From: Amoeboaphelidium protococcarum
Taxonomy: Eukaryota; Aphelidiomycota; Aphelidea
Direction of reading: 5' to 3'
Length of the DNA stretch: 64,000 nucleotides
Assembly (NCBI GenBank): GCA_023515745.1
Contig: JALECJ010000005.1
Location: 1 to 64,000, forward strand
Shown here in pieces: positions 1 to 12,636 of the stretch (positions are counted from its first letter, which is position 1; the number at the start of each line of letters is the position of its first letter). The notes below the pieces were generated by a model that was given only the letters and a program-made list of their open reading frames with translations, searched no databases and was not told the DNA's origin. Made by a program: the position numbers and the translations under genes.

Positions 1-580
1 GCATATGCTGTCGCTAATGTATTCAGCAAGCTTCCAACATCAATGTGTTTTTTTCACCCGCCTTGAATACAACGAAGGCAGCGCAGATTAAACAATGGTG
101 TTGGATTTTCTTAATAAAGAATTTAGTGCTGCTAAACTTGGTGTTTAACCTCAATGATAAAGAGAAGATTGAAATTCAAGATTCGTGTCACTATCAGTGA
201 TCAGCCTATCATACGACGCTTTTCTAACTAGTACATTGTTGCACGGCTAATCAGGTTGCGTAGGATAACACAACCCCAATTAAAAACATTTTTTGATTGT
301 GGATATTTTGACCTACGGTGTCTTCTCGCTCTTCACCACACCTTGTGTAACAGCGTTGTTGCAACTCTTGATAGTCTATTGATACCCAGCATCACCGCCA
401 AATTTAATTTCGTGAACGAAAGTCGAATGGAAATGAAACTCGACCTTAGACCGCGTCGCTTTGATTTTTGGCTCGGTATTGTTTCAACTTTTCACAACTC
501 TCACGCACTCCTTACAGAGTATACTGACTTAGTCATATCAGACAATTAGTAAACGCCGGGCTCTGCTTTGTAAACCAGAA

Positions 581-2182
581 ATGCGGTCCTTAAAATATTC
601 GGTATAGCTATACGTATTTAAATGTCTTTGCTTTTATCAATTGCAAGTATAAGGATTCAGCTAATCTGGTATTGATTTTGAGCTTGTTGATGGACTGTAT
701 GAGATTGCTGATATACAAGCTAATACATTGAAATAGAACAATTTATTTGTCACTGGCACATCTAATCAGTTTCTGTCTACTTCTATTGAATATCAAGGAT
801 TGTAGAGAACCGGGAGAATATTATAATTTGAGTAGTACAATCCTGAGGCCATCTTTGTCTCAACATCGCTTGCCATTGATGATCAAAATGGAGACGTTTA
901 CGTCGTGGGGTTCTCAAACTACGACCAGGACCGCAAGACTGTAAATGAAAATGGATATGGTGATTATATGCTTGCTAAGTATCATGGTAGCAATAGCTCT
1001 TTGGCGTACTTGAAAATTTGGGGCACGGATGAGGATGATCTGGCAATTGGTGTTACAGTGGACTCTGCCAGCCACTCTGTTTATGTGAGCGGCACAGTTG
1101 GAGGAAAGATTGATGGCCAAGTGTTCAAGGGTGGTGCTGATATTATTTTATTTAAATTTGGTACTAATGGTACAAAGCTATGGACTCGTACATTTGGCCA
1201 GAAGGGAATAGAGTTTGGTTGGCAGTGTCAGATGGGAAGCACTTCAGATGAAATATATCTCACTGGTTTTATTGATAATTATTATGGGTTTGTGCAGAAA
1301 TATCATTCTAATGGCACATTGTTATGGACAACAACTATGAAGTAGCCTAGTTCGTTTAATGCTCTGACTGTGGCAAAGAACATCGATGGCAAAGATCGAG
1401 TGTACGTTACTGGATACGTCTTTGGGCCAATAGATGAGCACACAACATACATGGCTGATGTGATTGTCACATATTTTGATGCTAATAATGGAACTCGTGC
1501 GCCGTGGAGTATAATATTTGGTGGGAATGGCATTGATTTTGGCTATGATCTGGCTATTCATCCGTAGTCTAAACATATTCTAGTGACTGGAACAACAAAT
1601 GATCGAATCGCACCTTAAGTCAAATCACAGGGTGGTCAAGATGCCTTCTTGTCTGCCTTCCATTTTAATGGAACTAATCTGTGGCATATATAGTTTGGTT
1701 CACAGATGAATGATATCTCATCTGCGATTACCATTCTCAAGAATGGAAATGTGTTCATTGGTGGAGTTTGGAATGAGGAATCAGCCTTCATAGGACAACT
1801 GTCTTCTTTGTCATCTACTGGCACAAGAATTGGCACCGATGATACTGGAAAGGAGGCACCTCACTCGCGCTCTGCTCTTCTGCCAATAATTTTAATTCTT
1901 GGCATAAGTGCATGTGCGGTGTACATTGTGTATAAAAAGAGAGGCCCACACGCTTTCGATTATGTGTTGGGGAGAAGAGCGCGACTTGATTTGCCATTTC
2001 TGAACACGAACAGAAGAATAAGGCTTGATGATGTGTATGACATTTCTCCGCGCGAAGGTGATGGTGCTAATATTGTGAATCCGCGCAATACGTTCCCCAG
2101 TCAGGATCCACTAGCCGATGACTCTGACATGTTGGAAGCTGAGACTGATCCGTTAAATGCCGTAAAACGATCTCAGAAATGA
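581..2182 (+). CDS. SBBP-type beta-propeller, single-pass membrane protein (5' end unresolved)
   Basis: Read with TAR=Gln, one frame is open from 437 to TGA 2180-2182. The product has repeated blades of the kind VTGTS..., VYVVGFSNYD, VYVSGTVGG, IYLTGFID, VYVTGYVFG and ILVTGTTND, as in SBBP (beta-propeller) repeats. These are followed by one hydrophobic helix (about residues 430-452, ALLPIILILGISACAVYIVY) and a basic-then-acidic tail of about 80 residues. This predicts a type I surface protein with an extracellular propeller. 581 is the first in-frame ATG, but no signal peptide follows it, so an upstream exon is likely. A frame open from 67 joins in phase through a possible GT-AG intron at 549-660, giving a candidate start at 154. 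The function and ligand are unknown. The coding call from about 661 onward is secure; the start is not. Confidence 0.75.
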
Positions 2183-2684
2183 ATACCTGTAGTTAATGTT
2201 ACTATGTTCAGTGTTTATACCATCATTAGTTCCTATGACCAATGCGGCCTTTAATCGACTAGCCCATCTCACATCTAAATCTCTTTCTCTCTCCTGCGTG
2301 ACTCGACCAGCAGAATTGTTTCAGAGTGAGATTTTGTTGATTTTACTTCTCATTATCGTTTCTGTTACTGAGCATTGTGATAACAAATAGCTTAAATTCA
2401 TATCGAGTCTATATTTTATTACTTGCATTGGTATAGAGTGAATAAATATGGTGGTAGCAGAAATCGCCGCATAGGTAATATTGTTGATATGAAATTATTG
2501 CTATTACGCATGATGTACGACAAGTTTGTAGAGCCAAAAGACTTAACTAAACAAAGTTGTCATGTAACATTTATGATTTCCTGTCAGGAATTACATATTC
2601 AAATGCATATCACCTAAAGTGACTAGTAGTGTCTAAAAGTGCGAGGGGAAATCAGGCTCGTTTGTTGAAAAGTTGGTGACCAAG
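2183..2684. other. intergenic, no gene seen
   Basis: About 500 bases between two plus-strand genes. Short open stretches exist, but with a single stop codon (TGA) such lengths are expected by chance. No RNA gene or repeat was recognised. Confidence 0.5.
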
Positions 2685-3214
2685 ATGCCGTTTTCAAAGG
2701 ATGATGTGGTGGCTTCATTTAAGGAAACTTGTACCTTAACTAAAGAGAAGCGTTACAGGTAGTACATTATTTCTTATTGAATTTTATAGGTAATGGTTAT
2801 TGTCAAAGAGGCAATTGATATGTAGTTCTGTTCAAATTGGCCGCGATTCTCATATTGAACTCAACTCTGATCTCGTATACATGTAAATCTTGACTCATTT
2901 TCCTATAGATATATATAAACTATCCGCTGTGTTATCTTTGTAGGAACCATTCGTGTGATCCCAATGTGAAGGTTGATGTTAAAGCGATGAATGTTGTGGC
3001 TTTGAGAGATCTGCCAGTAGGCTCTGAATTGACATTCTTCTACCCATCTACTGAGTGGGCAATGGCTCAACCTTTCGATTGTTGGTGTGGATACAGTCGC
3101 TGTCTGAAAAATATTCAAGGCGCTGAACATTCAACAAGAGAATAACTGATGGACTACTACATCAATGATCACATTCTGGAAATGTTGAATGAAAGAGATA
3201 TTGTCAGCTATTGA
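2685..3214 (+). CDS. small SET-domain protein, three exons
   Basis: Exons 2685-2758, 2826-2882 and 2944-3214 join to a 133-residue protein; introns are 67 and 61 nt with GT...TAG ends. The spliced product reads KRYSSVQIGRDSHIELNSDL, then NHSCDPNV (the SET cofactor/substrate motif), and ends with a post-SET-like WCGYSRCLKNIQGA. This matches the small stand-alone SET proteins common in fungi and some protists, which lack the pre-SET and N-terminal SET half. The family is presumed to be a lysine methyltransferase or a degenerate relative; its substrate is not known. TAA encodes Gln in STREQLMD. The internal exon was found by matching the family pattern, and both junctions keep phase, so the model is well supported. 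Confidence 0.8.
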
Positions 3215-3268
3215 ATATTAAGACTGTACTTGAGGTGAGCAAAGATTCTAGTTCGAATACAGACCAAA

Positions 3269-4258
3269 TCATTTTTTAAAGCGTCTCTTGGTATTATTCG
3301 CCTTCAGAACCTTGCGTCTTTTATAATTGCTTTTGGAATCTTTACTCTCCCTAGGTTGACGCTTCTTGCTCTCCTTGACTTTGCGCACACATTAGGAGAT
3401 CCTCATTGGACGCGCCTATGCTTTGTGATCACTTGAGGCGGCCTAGTGGATGTAAGGAGTCTCGTTCATTTGCAGTGCTATACTCACGCTAGACTTGTCT
3501 TTGAAGCAGACGTACGCGATACCCTTACCAACGTTAGTGACATTGTCTCTAACGACGCGCACACCGTGAACCTGTCCACACGCATTCTCAAACTGACGCC
3601 ACAAAGCTTCTTCGCTAGCATTCAGAGGCAAGTTTCCCACAAATATTGTATGCTTAGGATCAAAAGGCTTCTTGTGGTCAGCGTAATCGCATCTTAAGTG
3701 GCGATCTTGAAATAGTTTCCCATTCAATTGATCGATACACTGCTTAACCATCTGACGCTCTTTAAATACAACGTACGCATTTACAGAATCAAATTGTTCA
3801 TGAAGATCGACATGCTTCGTGATTGCAATTTTGCGCATCTTTTTATTTTTGGTCGGTCTACTAAGCGCTATAGATCTAAATCTGATAGACTCAATCTTTA
3901 GCTGTTTCTATGACTCTACTGGAGATGGAGACGGTACTTCGGAATCTTGATTAACGCGACCACCGCTCAAGATAAACTGCTTCAGCTCTCTTGTACCTGC
4001 TTTGTCCATAACCTCAAGCGGTAGATTTCCAATGAACATTGTCCTCTCCATCTTTTCTTCATCATCTTTTACAATAGACTATTGTTGACCTTTAGTAGCT
4101 TCAAGATGCTGTGAAGTTTCCGAAATATCACTAACGGGTTTCTAAAGCAATGTGGAAGGCACCGCAATAGAGAGTGGCTGCACCGCTTGATACTGGGGAC
4201 CAGACTGATTTGAAAACTAAGCAATCTACACTATACAAGATATTAATTAACGCGTCAT
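3269..4258 (-). CDS. RNA-binding protein RBM34/NOP12-like, two RRMs
   Basis: A 329-residue protein with no intron in the body. RRM1 starts with RTMFIGNLPLEVMDKA and carries an insert before KHVDLHEQFDSVNAYVVF. RRM2 starts with HTIFVGNLPLNASEEALW and includes the RNP1-like KGIAYVCFKD. The C-terminus is strongly basic (KESKKRQPRESK...NTKRRFKK). This order, with a long spacer inside RRM1, is typical of NOP12 (yeast) and RBM34 (animals), nucleolar proteins of large ribosomal subunit assembly. The start is the first in-frame ATG of the open frame; an N-terminal splice there cannot be excluded. Several Gln codons are TAG/TAA. It lies 1.3 kb from RPF2, another 60S assembly factor. Confidence 0.82.
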
Positions 4259-4463
4259 TATACAACATATAAGGTACATCCTACACTCTATTTAAACAAA
4301 TCCGCGACAGTCATTACTCTTTGTTGCTCTTTTACTATTTTTTCACCGATAAGACTGAGCGAATATTGATGAAAATTTAAACGCAAATGTGAGCATACAA
4401 ATAGTGTAAGCGAAATCTTCAAACGAGCATAAATATATATCTATTCCTATTAAGAATCATCTA

Positions 4464-5375
4464 TCACTTGCTGGATAAGTTCTAATGACATCTAATCAAA
4501 TTACGCTCAAGCATAGACACGGTCAACTTTCCGATCGATGGCACGTAGATGGAAGCGCGATGAGTGATATCATCCTTAAAGTTCCTAAAGGAACTGAAAT
4601 TAATGGCGATAACTCCGTCCTTCAAATGATCCGTCTCCACTTTATACTCTTTGGATGGCACACCTGTTATCACAACGTCAGACTAAGCCAATACTTACTG
4701 GAGATTGAGAGAACATTCTGCCACCGTATGTCTATGCTACTTCAGGCCTTGACCGCGAGTGAACACCTGGATATCCTTGATGTCCACACTGAACACTTTG
4801 GCTCCATCGTTGGCAAGCAGTGCAGCCAGAGGTCGGCCAACAACTTCGCTGCGATTAATCACGCACACAGTTTTGCCATGAAGCCGATTTCCATAAGGTA
4901 TCGCGGAATTATAAACATTCAAATGCTCAAGGACTTTGACGACAGCTAGCGGAGTACATGGAATGATGCATTTACTACCATCAGGTAGCTGGCGAATGTT
5001 ATAATACATGTTAAACTTGAAAGTGTGAGTAAGTCCCTCAACATCCTTCTGCACATTCACAATGTTCTGCAAATACAAATCTTGATCGTTTCCAAACACT
5101 GGATAGTACACCATAATGCCATGAACCCTCGGATCGTTATTGGCATCGACAATCGCGTCTTCTAGTTCATTTTTGTCACATTGCCGCAACTGGAAATTGA
5201 TACTATCTTCTTCGCACTACTTCTACGTCTGACGTGCATACTTGACTGCGAACTCATCTTCATTGGCAAGGAATGCATACAGCGTCGGCCTAGCATCCTC
5301 TTGTTCAACGCTCTACGTATACTCTTTGACTTCTCCTCTAAATTTGGCCGCGATATCACCAGCTTTAACCTCCAT
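4464..5375 (-). CDS. MTD1: NAD-dependent methylenetetrahydrofolate dehydrogenase (MTD1 type)
   Basis: A 303-residue protein without introns. It has the folate-binding segment (LYAFLANEDEFAVKYARQTQ), the NPRVHGIMVYYPVFGNDQD motif, the Rossmann segment NRSEVVGRPLAALLANDGA, and the C-terminal INFSSFRNF...SIYVPSIGKLTVSMLERN. This set matches the monofunctional, cytosolic, NAD-dependent enzyme of yeast rather than the NADP bifunctional FolD/MTHFD family. The reaction is oxidation of 5,10-methylene-THF to 5,10-methenyl-THF in one-carbon metabolism. Internal TAG/TAA codons occur at Gln positions, for example in YTQSVEQ and SLNLQQVLAQSD. The start ATG follows a TAATAATAATGG context and no earlier ATG fits. 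Confidence 0.93.
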
Positions 5376-5551
5376 TATTATTAAAAAAGTACTCGTATAA
5401 ATCAACTGTGGCGATCGTTTTAGTTAAAGACCGACACGCGGGCGATCATTCAATTGTTCTTTCAAAACCCCGACCAGAACGCTTCTATCAATCCATCATG
5501 AATCTCTCTTTCGCAGTCAGAGCAAGCGCGAAAACTGAATAAAAAATAAAA

Positions 5552-6580
5552 ATGATCAAAATTAATAGAAAACCGTCAAGTAAGAGAGCAAAGAGGGAGC
5601 TTGAGAAGAGGGAACCCAAAATTATTGAGGATCCCAAGCACTGTCTGGTCCTAAAGGGTAAACATACGTCCGAGATGGTGAATGGTTTACTCAGAGACTT
5701 GCACGCGTTGAAGAAACCTCATTCCACCCTGTTACACAAGAAGAATGATATCAACCTCTTTGAGGATACTAGTTCTATAGAATTTCTATGTGATAAAAAT
5801 GATGACTCGTCTCTATTTATTCTGGGTAATCACATGAAGAAGAGGCCACACACTATCACTATCGGAAGATTGTTTGACGGACGCGTACTGGATTTCGTCG
5901 AATTGCAGGTGATGCACCATGTCAGTATTGATGACTTCACAGCTCTGGGTGATGGTAAGAGCAGTGCTGGATACAAACTGGGTGTTAAACGCGTAATGAC
6001 TTTCCACGGTGATGGATGGTCAATGACGGGAAGTGAGCAGCATCAGCTATTGAAGAATGTTCTATTCGATTTGTTCAACGTTGAGCCATTGGAGAAGATT
6101 TCTTTTAGCGGTGTTGATTCAGTGATTGCAGCATCCCTGGATCAAGATGGTATCCTGGACATTCGCGTATACTCTGTCCTAATGAGAAAGAGCAGTGATG
6201 GAGCAGTGCCATACATCTAGTTGGAAAATGCCGGTCCGTTTATCTAAGGGAAGGTGGTTCGCTTTAGAGATCATGAGTCCGAGGTATGGCACAAGGCTAC
6301 TAGAGTACCTGCAGAAGTCAAACCAAAGAAGATTAAGAATGTTGATAAGGATATTCTGGGCACGACTATCGGTACTGTCCATGTGGACAAGCAGGATCTC
6401 AATAAACTGCAGACGCGTAAGATGAAGGGATTAAAGAGGAGTCGAGATGAGAAGTAGTCGGCAGAAGATGGTATTGAGGAAGATGAGGAAATTGAAGAGG
6501 ACGATAATGAGGATGAAGACTCTGGTTCTGAAGAGGAAATTGAATAGGAGACTGAGGAAATATCTGGATCTACAGAATGA
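5552..6580 (+). CDS. RPF2: ribosome biogenesis protein RPF2 (Brix domain)
   Basis: A 342-residue protein, no intron. It begins with a basic stretch and HCLVLKGKHTSEMVNGLLRD, followed by the Brix-domain core (SLFILGNHMKKRPHTITIGR, then DFVELQVMHH and YKLGVKR) and IRVYSVLMRKSS...PYIQLENAGPFIQ, all characteristic of RPF2. The C-terminus is a lysine-rich segment followed by an acidic tail. RPF2 with RRS1 brings the 5S RNP to the pre-60S particle in the nucleolus. TAG at codon 223 (YIQLEN) and TAA shortly after (PFIQGK) are read through as Gln; the standard code would cut the protein there. Confidence 0.92.
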
Positions 6581-6622
6581 GATAGAATTATTATTATAAC
6601 TATTGACTTGTCACGTTAAAGA

Positions 6623-7900
6623 TCACTTTGGACTCTCATTAGTCTATTTGCCCAATAGTGCTTAGATATTCGACCGAGCTTGACGGATGTACATCATGTG
6701 AGAACTACCGTACTATTCCATAAAAGTATTCAAAGTGGCAGCCCTTAGTTCAGCAAACATCTTGAATTGCGATTTCACCTTCTACTTGCATTCATTCTCC
6801 TATTACTAACACAATGTCCTTGTCTACAGAGTTTTCTCCTTGGCAGCGTATGCAGCTGTTACATCTTCATCATTAGTCTACAGTCTCAATAGCGTATCGG
6901 AAGCCTTCTAATGCTCCATATCGGCCACATAATAATCTAAAAGAACATCCAAATAATAATTAAGAAAGCCCTTGAGCTGATGAATATAGATGAGCAAGTT
7001 CATCAACAGATCTGCAGACGACTTTAAACTATCCGTGAGATCAGCATTCAACTTCTTGCCAGGTTTGCCTACAATCTGAAAAAATGCCTGTATGCCATCC
7101 ATTGACTGTGTAGATGACGACATTTAATACAAATATCGGGCCAGATTATCTGCATGTTCAATCATTGCGTGATACTTCTCAATCATATTCACCAGCTAGT
7201 CTTCTACCAGGAGCAGGTACTTCTTATCCGCCTCATAATGAGCTTACTCGTCCATTAAAACATTTGACGTATTGTCATTAGAAAATAGCCTGATTCCGCG
7301 ATGATATTCATGAGGCATAATTTATTTTAGAAAGGACATTGATACCCGAGCTATCGTTCTCTTTATACCATTACTAACTACAGATGCACCGCTGGCTTTT
7401 AGATTCTCATTGAATTGATCACTCATGAAGTACTCCACGCTTTTACACTACGATATCCGATCGCTCTAATGCTACAGAATAGAGTCCAGCCATTGCTTTA
7501 TCTGCAATAGCTTCCTTTATGAAGTGACTTGAGTATAATATTTTTCAGTACTTTATCCAGCTGTGTCATCCGATTAATGGCGCTTCTGTCTAGGCAGCAG
7601 ACGTTATATATCCAAGAATTTGGACCATTAGTTGGCAATCGTAGTTGATTCATAGAATCCATACTTTACCAGGAGTTCCAGCTGATCAAAGCCAGACTAA
7701 TCATATACACTGAAAGGACATGGGTGAAGGAGCAGGAGTTCCTACCCAGCGACAGTCATCAATTCTCGGTGTAACCATATTATACTTGACTTGGTCCGGT
7801 AAATTACGGTGCCACCAATTAAGCTAATCTTGTACGAAATAACACCGCCGAGTCTATCAAATGCTACATCCACACAATCCACCAGCTATTCTTTGTTCAT
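6623..7900 (-). CDS. putative sorting nexin (PX-BAR type)
   Basis: A 425-residue intron-free protein. The N-terminal part (VISYKISLIGGTVIYRTKS, IIWLHRELM) looks like a degenerate PX domain in which the phosphoinositide motif is poorly kept. The C-terminal two thirds are long amphipathic helices (YEADKKYLLLVEDQLVNMIE, KSSADLLMNLLIYIHQLKG) ending in SHMMYIRQARSNIQALLG, as in the BAR region of SNX8/Mvp1 or SNX4-like proteins. The likely role is endosomal membrane sorting. No strict signature settles the subfamily; another BAR or coiled-coil trafficking protein remains possible. Many Gln codons are TAG/TAA, clustered in the helical part. Confidence 0.55.
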
Positions 7901-8086
7901 TATTTCAAAGTTTAATACTAGCTGTATAGAGAAAATATTGTTACTTGACGGTTGAAGAGATAAAGCACAAGATTTTTAAAGAGCGACACGTTACGACGAA
8001 ACAAAGAAAATACGCGTGATCAAATAGCAACGAGAAATAAGCTCAAAACTACAGACTTCATACAAAGATATCTATATATATAACAA

Positions 8087-9484
8087 TCATTTCTGTAATG
8101 ACAATGCAGATAATCCACGCTACTTCTTTTAAATAATCTTCTTATCTTGCGCGGCTCTTTACGCAAGATGCAAAACTCTGAGCTTGGCCAGATCATCGCC
8201 CTGAAATAGTGACAAGAGGTGCTCAAAATCAGGCGATAACTATGATGGTGAAGATGTGACATCGTCCAGTCCAAACACTTTCATAATATCTAAAACCAGT
8301 GGAGTATCTCCAGCATAGCCTTCTTTATGCTCAAAAATGCATTCTTGATCAAACGTGGGATGACCACTATTCCTAAATATGAACAACCCACCCAGCTGCA
8401 CATAATTGCCATTGAAATCACTAGTCTGCTTGAAATATGAGTCGCTTGCTAAATTCACGGCAGCCTTCATTTTTTAAATATTCGTCGGGCCATAAGCATT
8501 GGATAAGGACAATTTCTTCAGAGACAGCAGAGAGAATGCAGTGCCAGATGGATTAACAAAAAGCTGTACCTACTGATCGGATTCATTGTTGTGATCAAAA
8601 CTATTTTCGGCATCGCGATGATTACAGTTACCATCATCATTTATTATTCCATTATGATTGCCATTAATCATATGATTAGGGACATTTTGTACTTATTACC
8701 TTCGCTATGAACTAATATCTAAATATCCTTGACGAACAAATTCATCAACACCAGTCTCTTCACAAGCGATAGCGACCAATTTAATGTTGTCCTTCAATAA
8801 CGGCCTGAGCACATGATCAAATAGATACATTAAGCCAGTGGTCACCGCTCTGCAAACAGGACACCCAAATCGCCTCAGAAATATCACCATGATGAATGTT
8901 GGCGATTTAATCACCTGCTCCAATCTACAAACTTTACGATCGTAACTAAGCGGATCATACAACAGGGTCCGACTGAACTGCTCCATATTGTTATCCCAAA
9001 ATGATTGATCCTTTGATGTCAGAGAGGAGGAGAATGATAGCCCAGAAGCGGCAGATGTAGAATCCCCAGAGTGATGCATCCCGCCGCCGCTATGGAAGCC
9101 TTGGTCCATCTGCTGTTTGTCAAGGGGAGAGATCAATAGCTGGTTAAATCTTGACTTGATCTTTTCATTTTCGCATCGCCCACTACCACCCCCACCAGCC
9201 TCCATACCATTTAATTCAGTGCCAATAGAGCTATTAGTGCCATCACTTACTCGAATAGAGTCTATATGCATAAGCGAGTCTGTTGTAGTAGCCATTTCCT
9301 TGTTTGTACCCATCAGTTGTTTCCTTTCGTGCGTTAGATTGACTGACTGATTGATTGCTTGATGAGCTGGAAATCGAAAGGAAAAGAGCCGAAAAGCCGA
9401 AAATCTCCGTGATTGGGCTACCACCAACCTGGGAACACAGATTGTATCAAACAAAAGCCTACACGCAGTCACAGCCTCAGTCAC
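8087..9484 (-). CDS. PRXL2-like thioredoxin-fold (AhpC/TSA-type) protein
   Basis: One open frame gives 465 residues from the ATG at 9484, or 408 from the ATG at 9313. The core has FLRRFGCPVCRAVTTGLMYL, matching the redox motif of the PRXL2/SelU/AAED1 group (a Cys form, not selenocysteine), then KLVAIACEE and a late GNYVQLGGLFIFR...CIFEHKEGYAGD segment typical of these proteins. A low-complexity Asn/His/Asp-rich insert of about 40 residues separates the two halves. The N-terminal 57 residues before MGTNKEMATT are Arg-rich with few acids and could be a mitochondrial presequence or untranslated leader. Predicted function: peroxiredoxin-like redox protein. The start choice is uncertain. Confidence 0.72.
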
Positions 9485-9822
9485 TCAATTCTCACGGTGA
9501 ATCATTCCCGTAAAACTTTTTTTGGTTGAATTGTTTCATCTTTTGTCTGAATGGAGTGTCAGACACCATATAACCCCAACACTCGGGTCTCAAATGGGGA
9601 CATGAAATTGTAAAAATTGATGCACATTACGGTGGTATAAAATTGAGAATGATTCAAATAAAAAAGGTCCATTATTCATTTTTTTATGGTAATTGGACTA
9701 TCTTTTAACTCAGAGTTATTTCAGGACGCCACTTGACATTGTACGGTAATTCTGAACGCGAGTTGATCTTTTTATTCGCCGATCGAAACTCCCTCGCTCG
9801 TTCAATCGTTCATTCATTCTCC
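9485..9822. other. divergent intergenic region
   Basis: 338 bases between the minus-strand PRXL2-like gene and P5CDH, so it should hold both promoters. T-rich runs are present; no gene was seen. Confidence 0.5.
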
Positions 9823-11550
<1,728 letters not shown>

Positions 11551-11858
11551 GACTTGGAGGAGTTATGAAAAAGACAATTAATCATTAACTTTGATCTGAA
11601 TCGAACGCTTAGCATACAGTTTTAATGCACAGCGCTGTATGATTATGTCGGATAGTACTACGATGTGATCAATCAGCGGTGTGAATATTAACTTGTCACA
11701 ACTTGATGTTAACCAAATAATACTTCTTTACAAACTGTCAACGCGCAAATAGAATATCATTTATGGAGCCAGTTCAATCGGAGAGTTTATGTATGTTTGA
11801 CGTATATGTCAGCGAAGACGTGTTAAGATCAGCATAAAATTAAGCCAGAGAGCACAAT
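11551..11858. other. intergenic, no gene seen
   Basis: 308 bases between two plus-strand genes; no feature was recognised. Confidence 0.45.
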
Positions 11859-12452
11859 ATGCTTAGCGCCGTTAAACATTTATAATCCGCTGTGGCTGGG
11901 GTAGTGGCGCACCATAGAACTGGCGAATTATATCATGGCTCAGCCTTTTTATTTTCTCAGAAGGTGTACCTGTTGACATGTTTGCATTTGGTGGAATCTG
12001 CTGACCGCATCACTGTAAAGTTTAACGCTTTAAAGCAGTTTGAATACGAGGCGGAGATTGTACATCAATCATCCGAATATGATCTTGCTGTCTTGAAACT
12101 ATTAGGATACACCTTAGAGAAAGAGCATAACTTGAAGTCGATAGTACTGGCACAAGATCCTCAAATTAGTAATTGTAGTTTGTGTGCGGGTATGAACTCT
12201 GGCGAATCTTTTGACTTTACTGCTGGTACTGTCATTGGCCGCATTGATTAGCACCAATTCTTTGTGTCGAACGTCACTATTGACGGTTAGTCGGGAGCTC
12301 CATGTACAGATTACACGGGATAGATTCTATATGGAATGATAAAGGAGACTTTTGGTCTGTCGCACATGAAAACGTCTGTGATTTCCGCCTAGGATGTTGT
12401 GCAGTTTCTGAATAATGCACCTCCAGAAATCCCTCGGATGAGCATGCAGTGA
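11859..12452 (+). CDS. small trypsin-fold serine protease
   Basis: A 197-residue protein with a complete chymotrypsin-like triad: His43 in LLTCLHLVES, Asp75 in SSEYDLAVLKL and Ser145 in DGQSGAPC. The usual GNSGGP is here GQSGAP, with the Gln written as TAG and Ala in place of Gly. The fold is compact, like the stand-alone trypsin-2/DegP protease domain, with no PDZ domain and no clear signal peptide (MLSAVKHLQSAVAGVVAHHR could be a short targeting sequence). It may act as an intracellular or mitochondrial protease. The substrate is unknown; the protease-fold call is secure. Confidence 0.75.
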
Positions 12453-12636
12453 AAGGTAGACGTTATTGTGTCGTTGTTATTATTCAGTACTAATAACACT
12501 TTTAATCGCGTTAGAACTCAGACCATTTGGTTTGAACAACTGTACTGTGACATCCTTAATCCGTGTCTAAAATGTGCGCATTGCCATAGTTAGTAAATAT
12601 ATATTGGCAACATTTAATTCCATACTCTTTCATTAT

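Noticed and set aside
3245-3262. tRNA-like T-loop (AGTTCGAATAC) near 3250
   Set aside because: Flanking bases do not form the T-stem and no A box lies at the right distance; no tRNA was recognised anywhere in the window.
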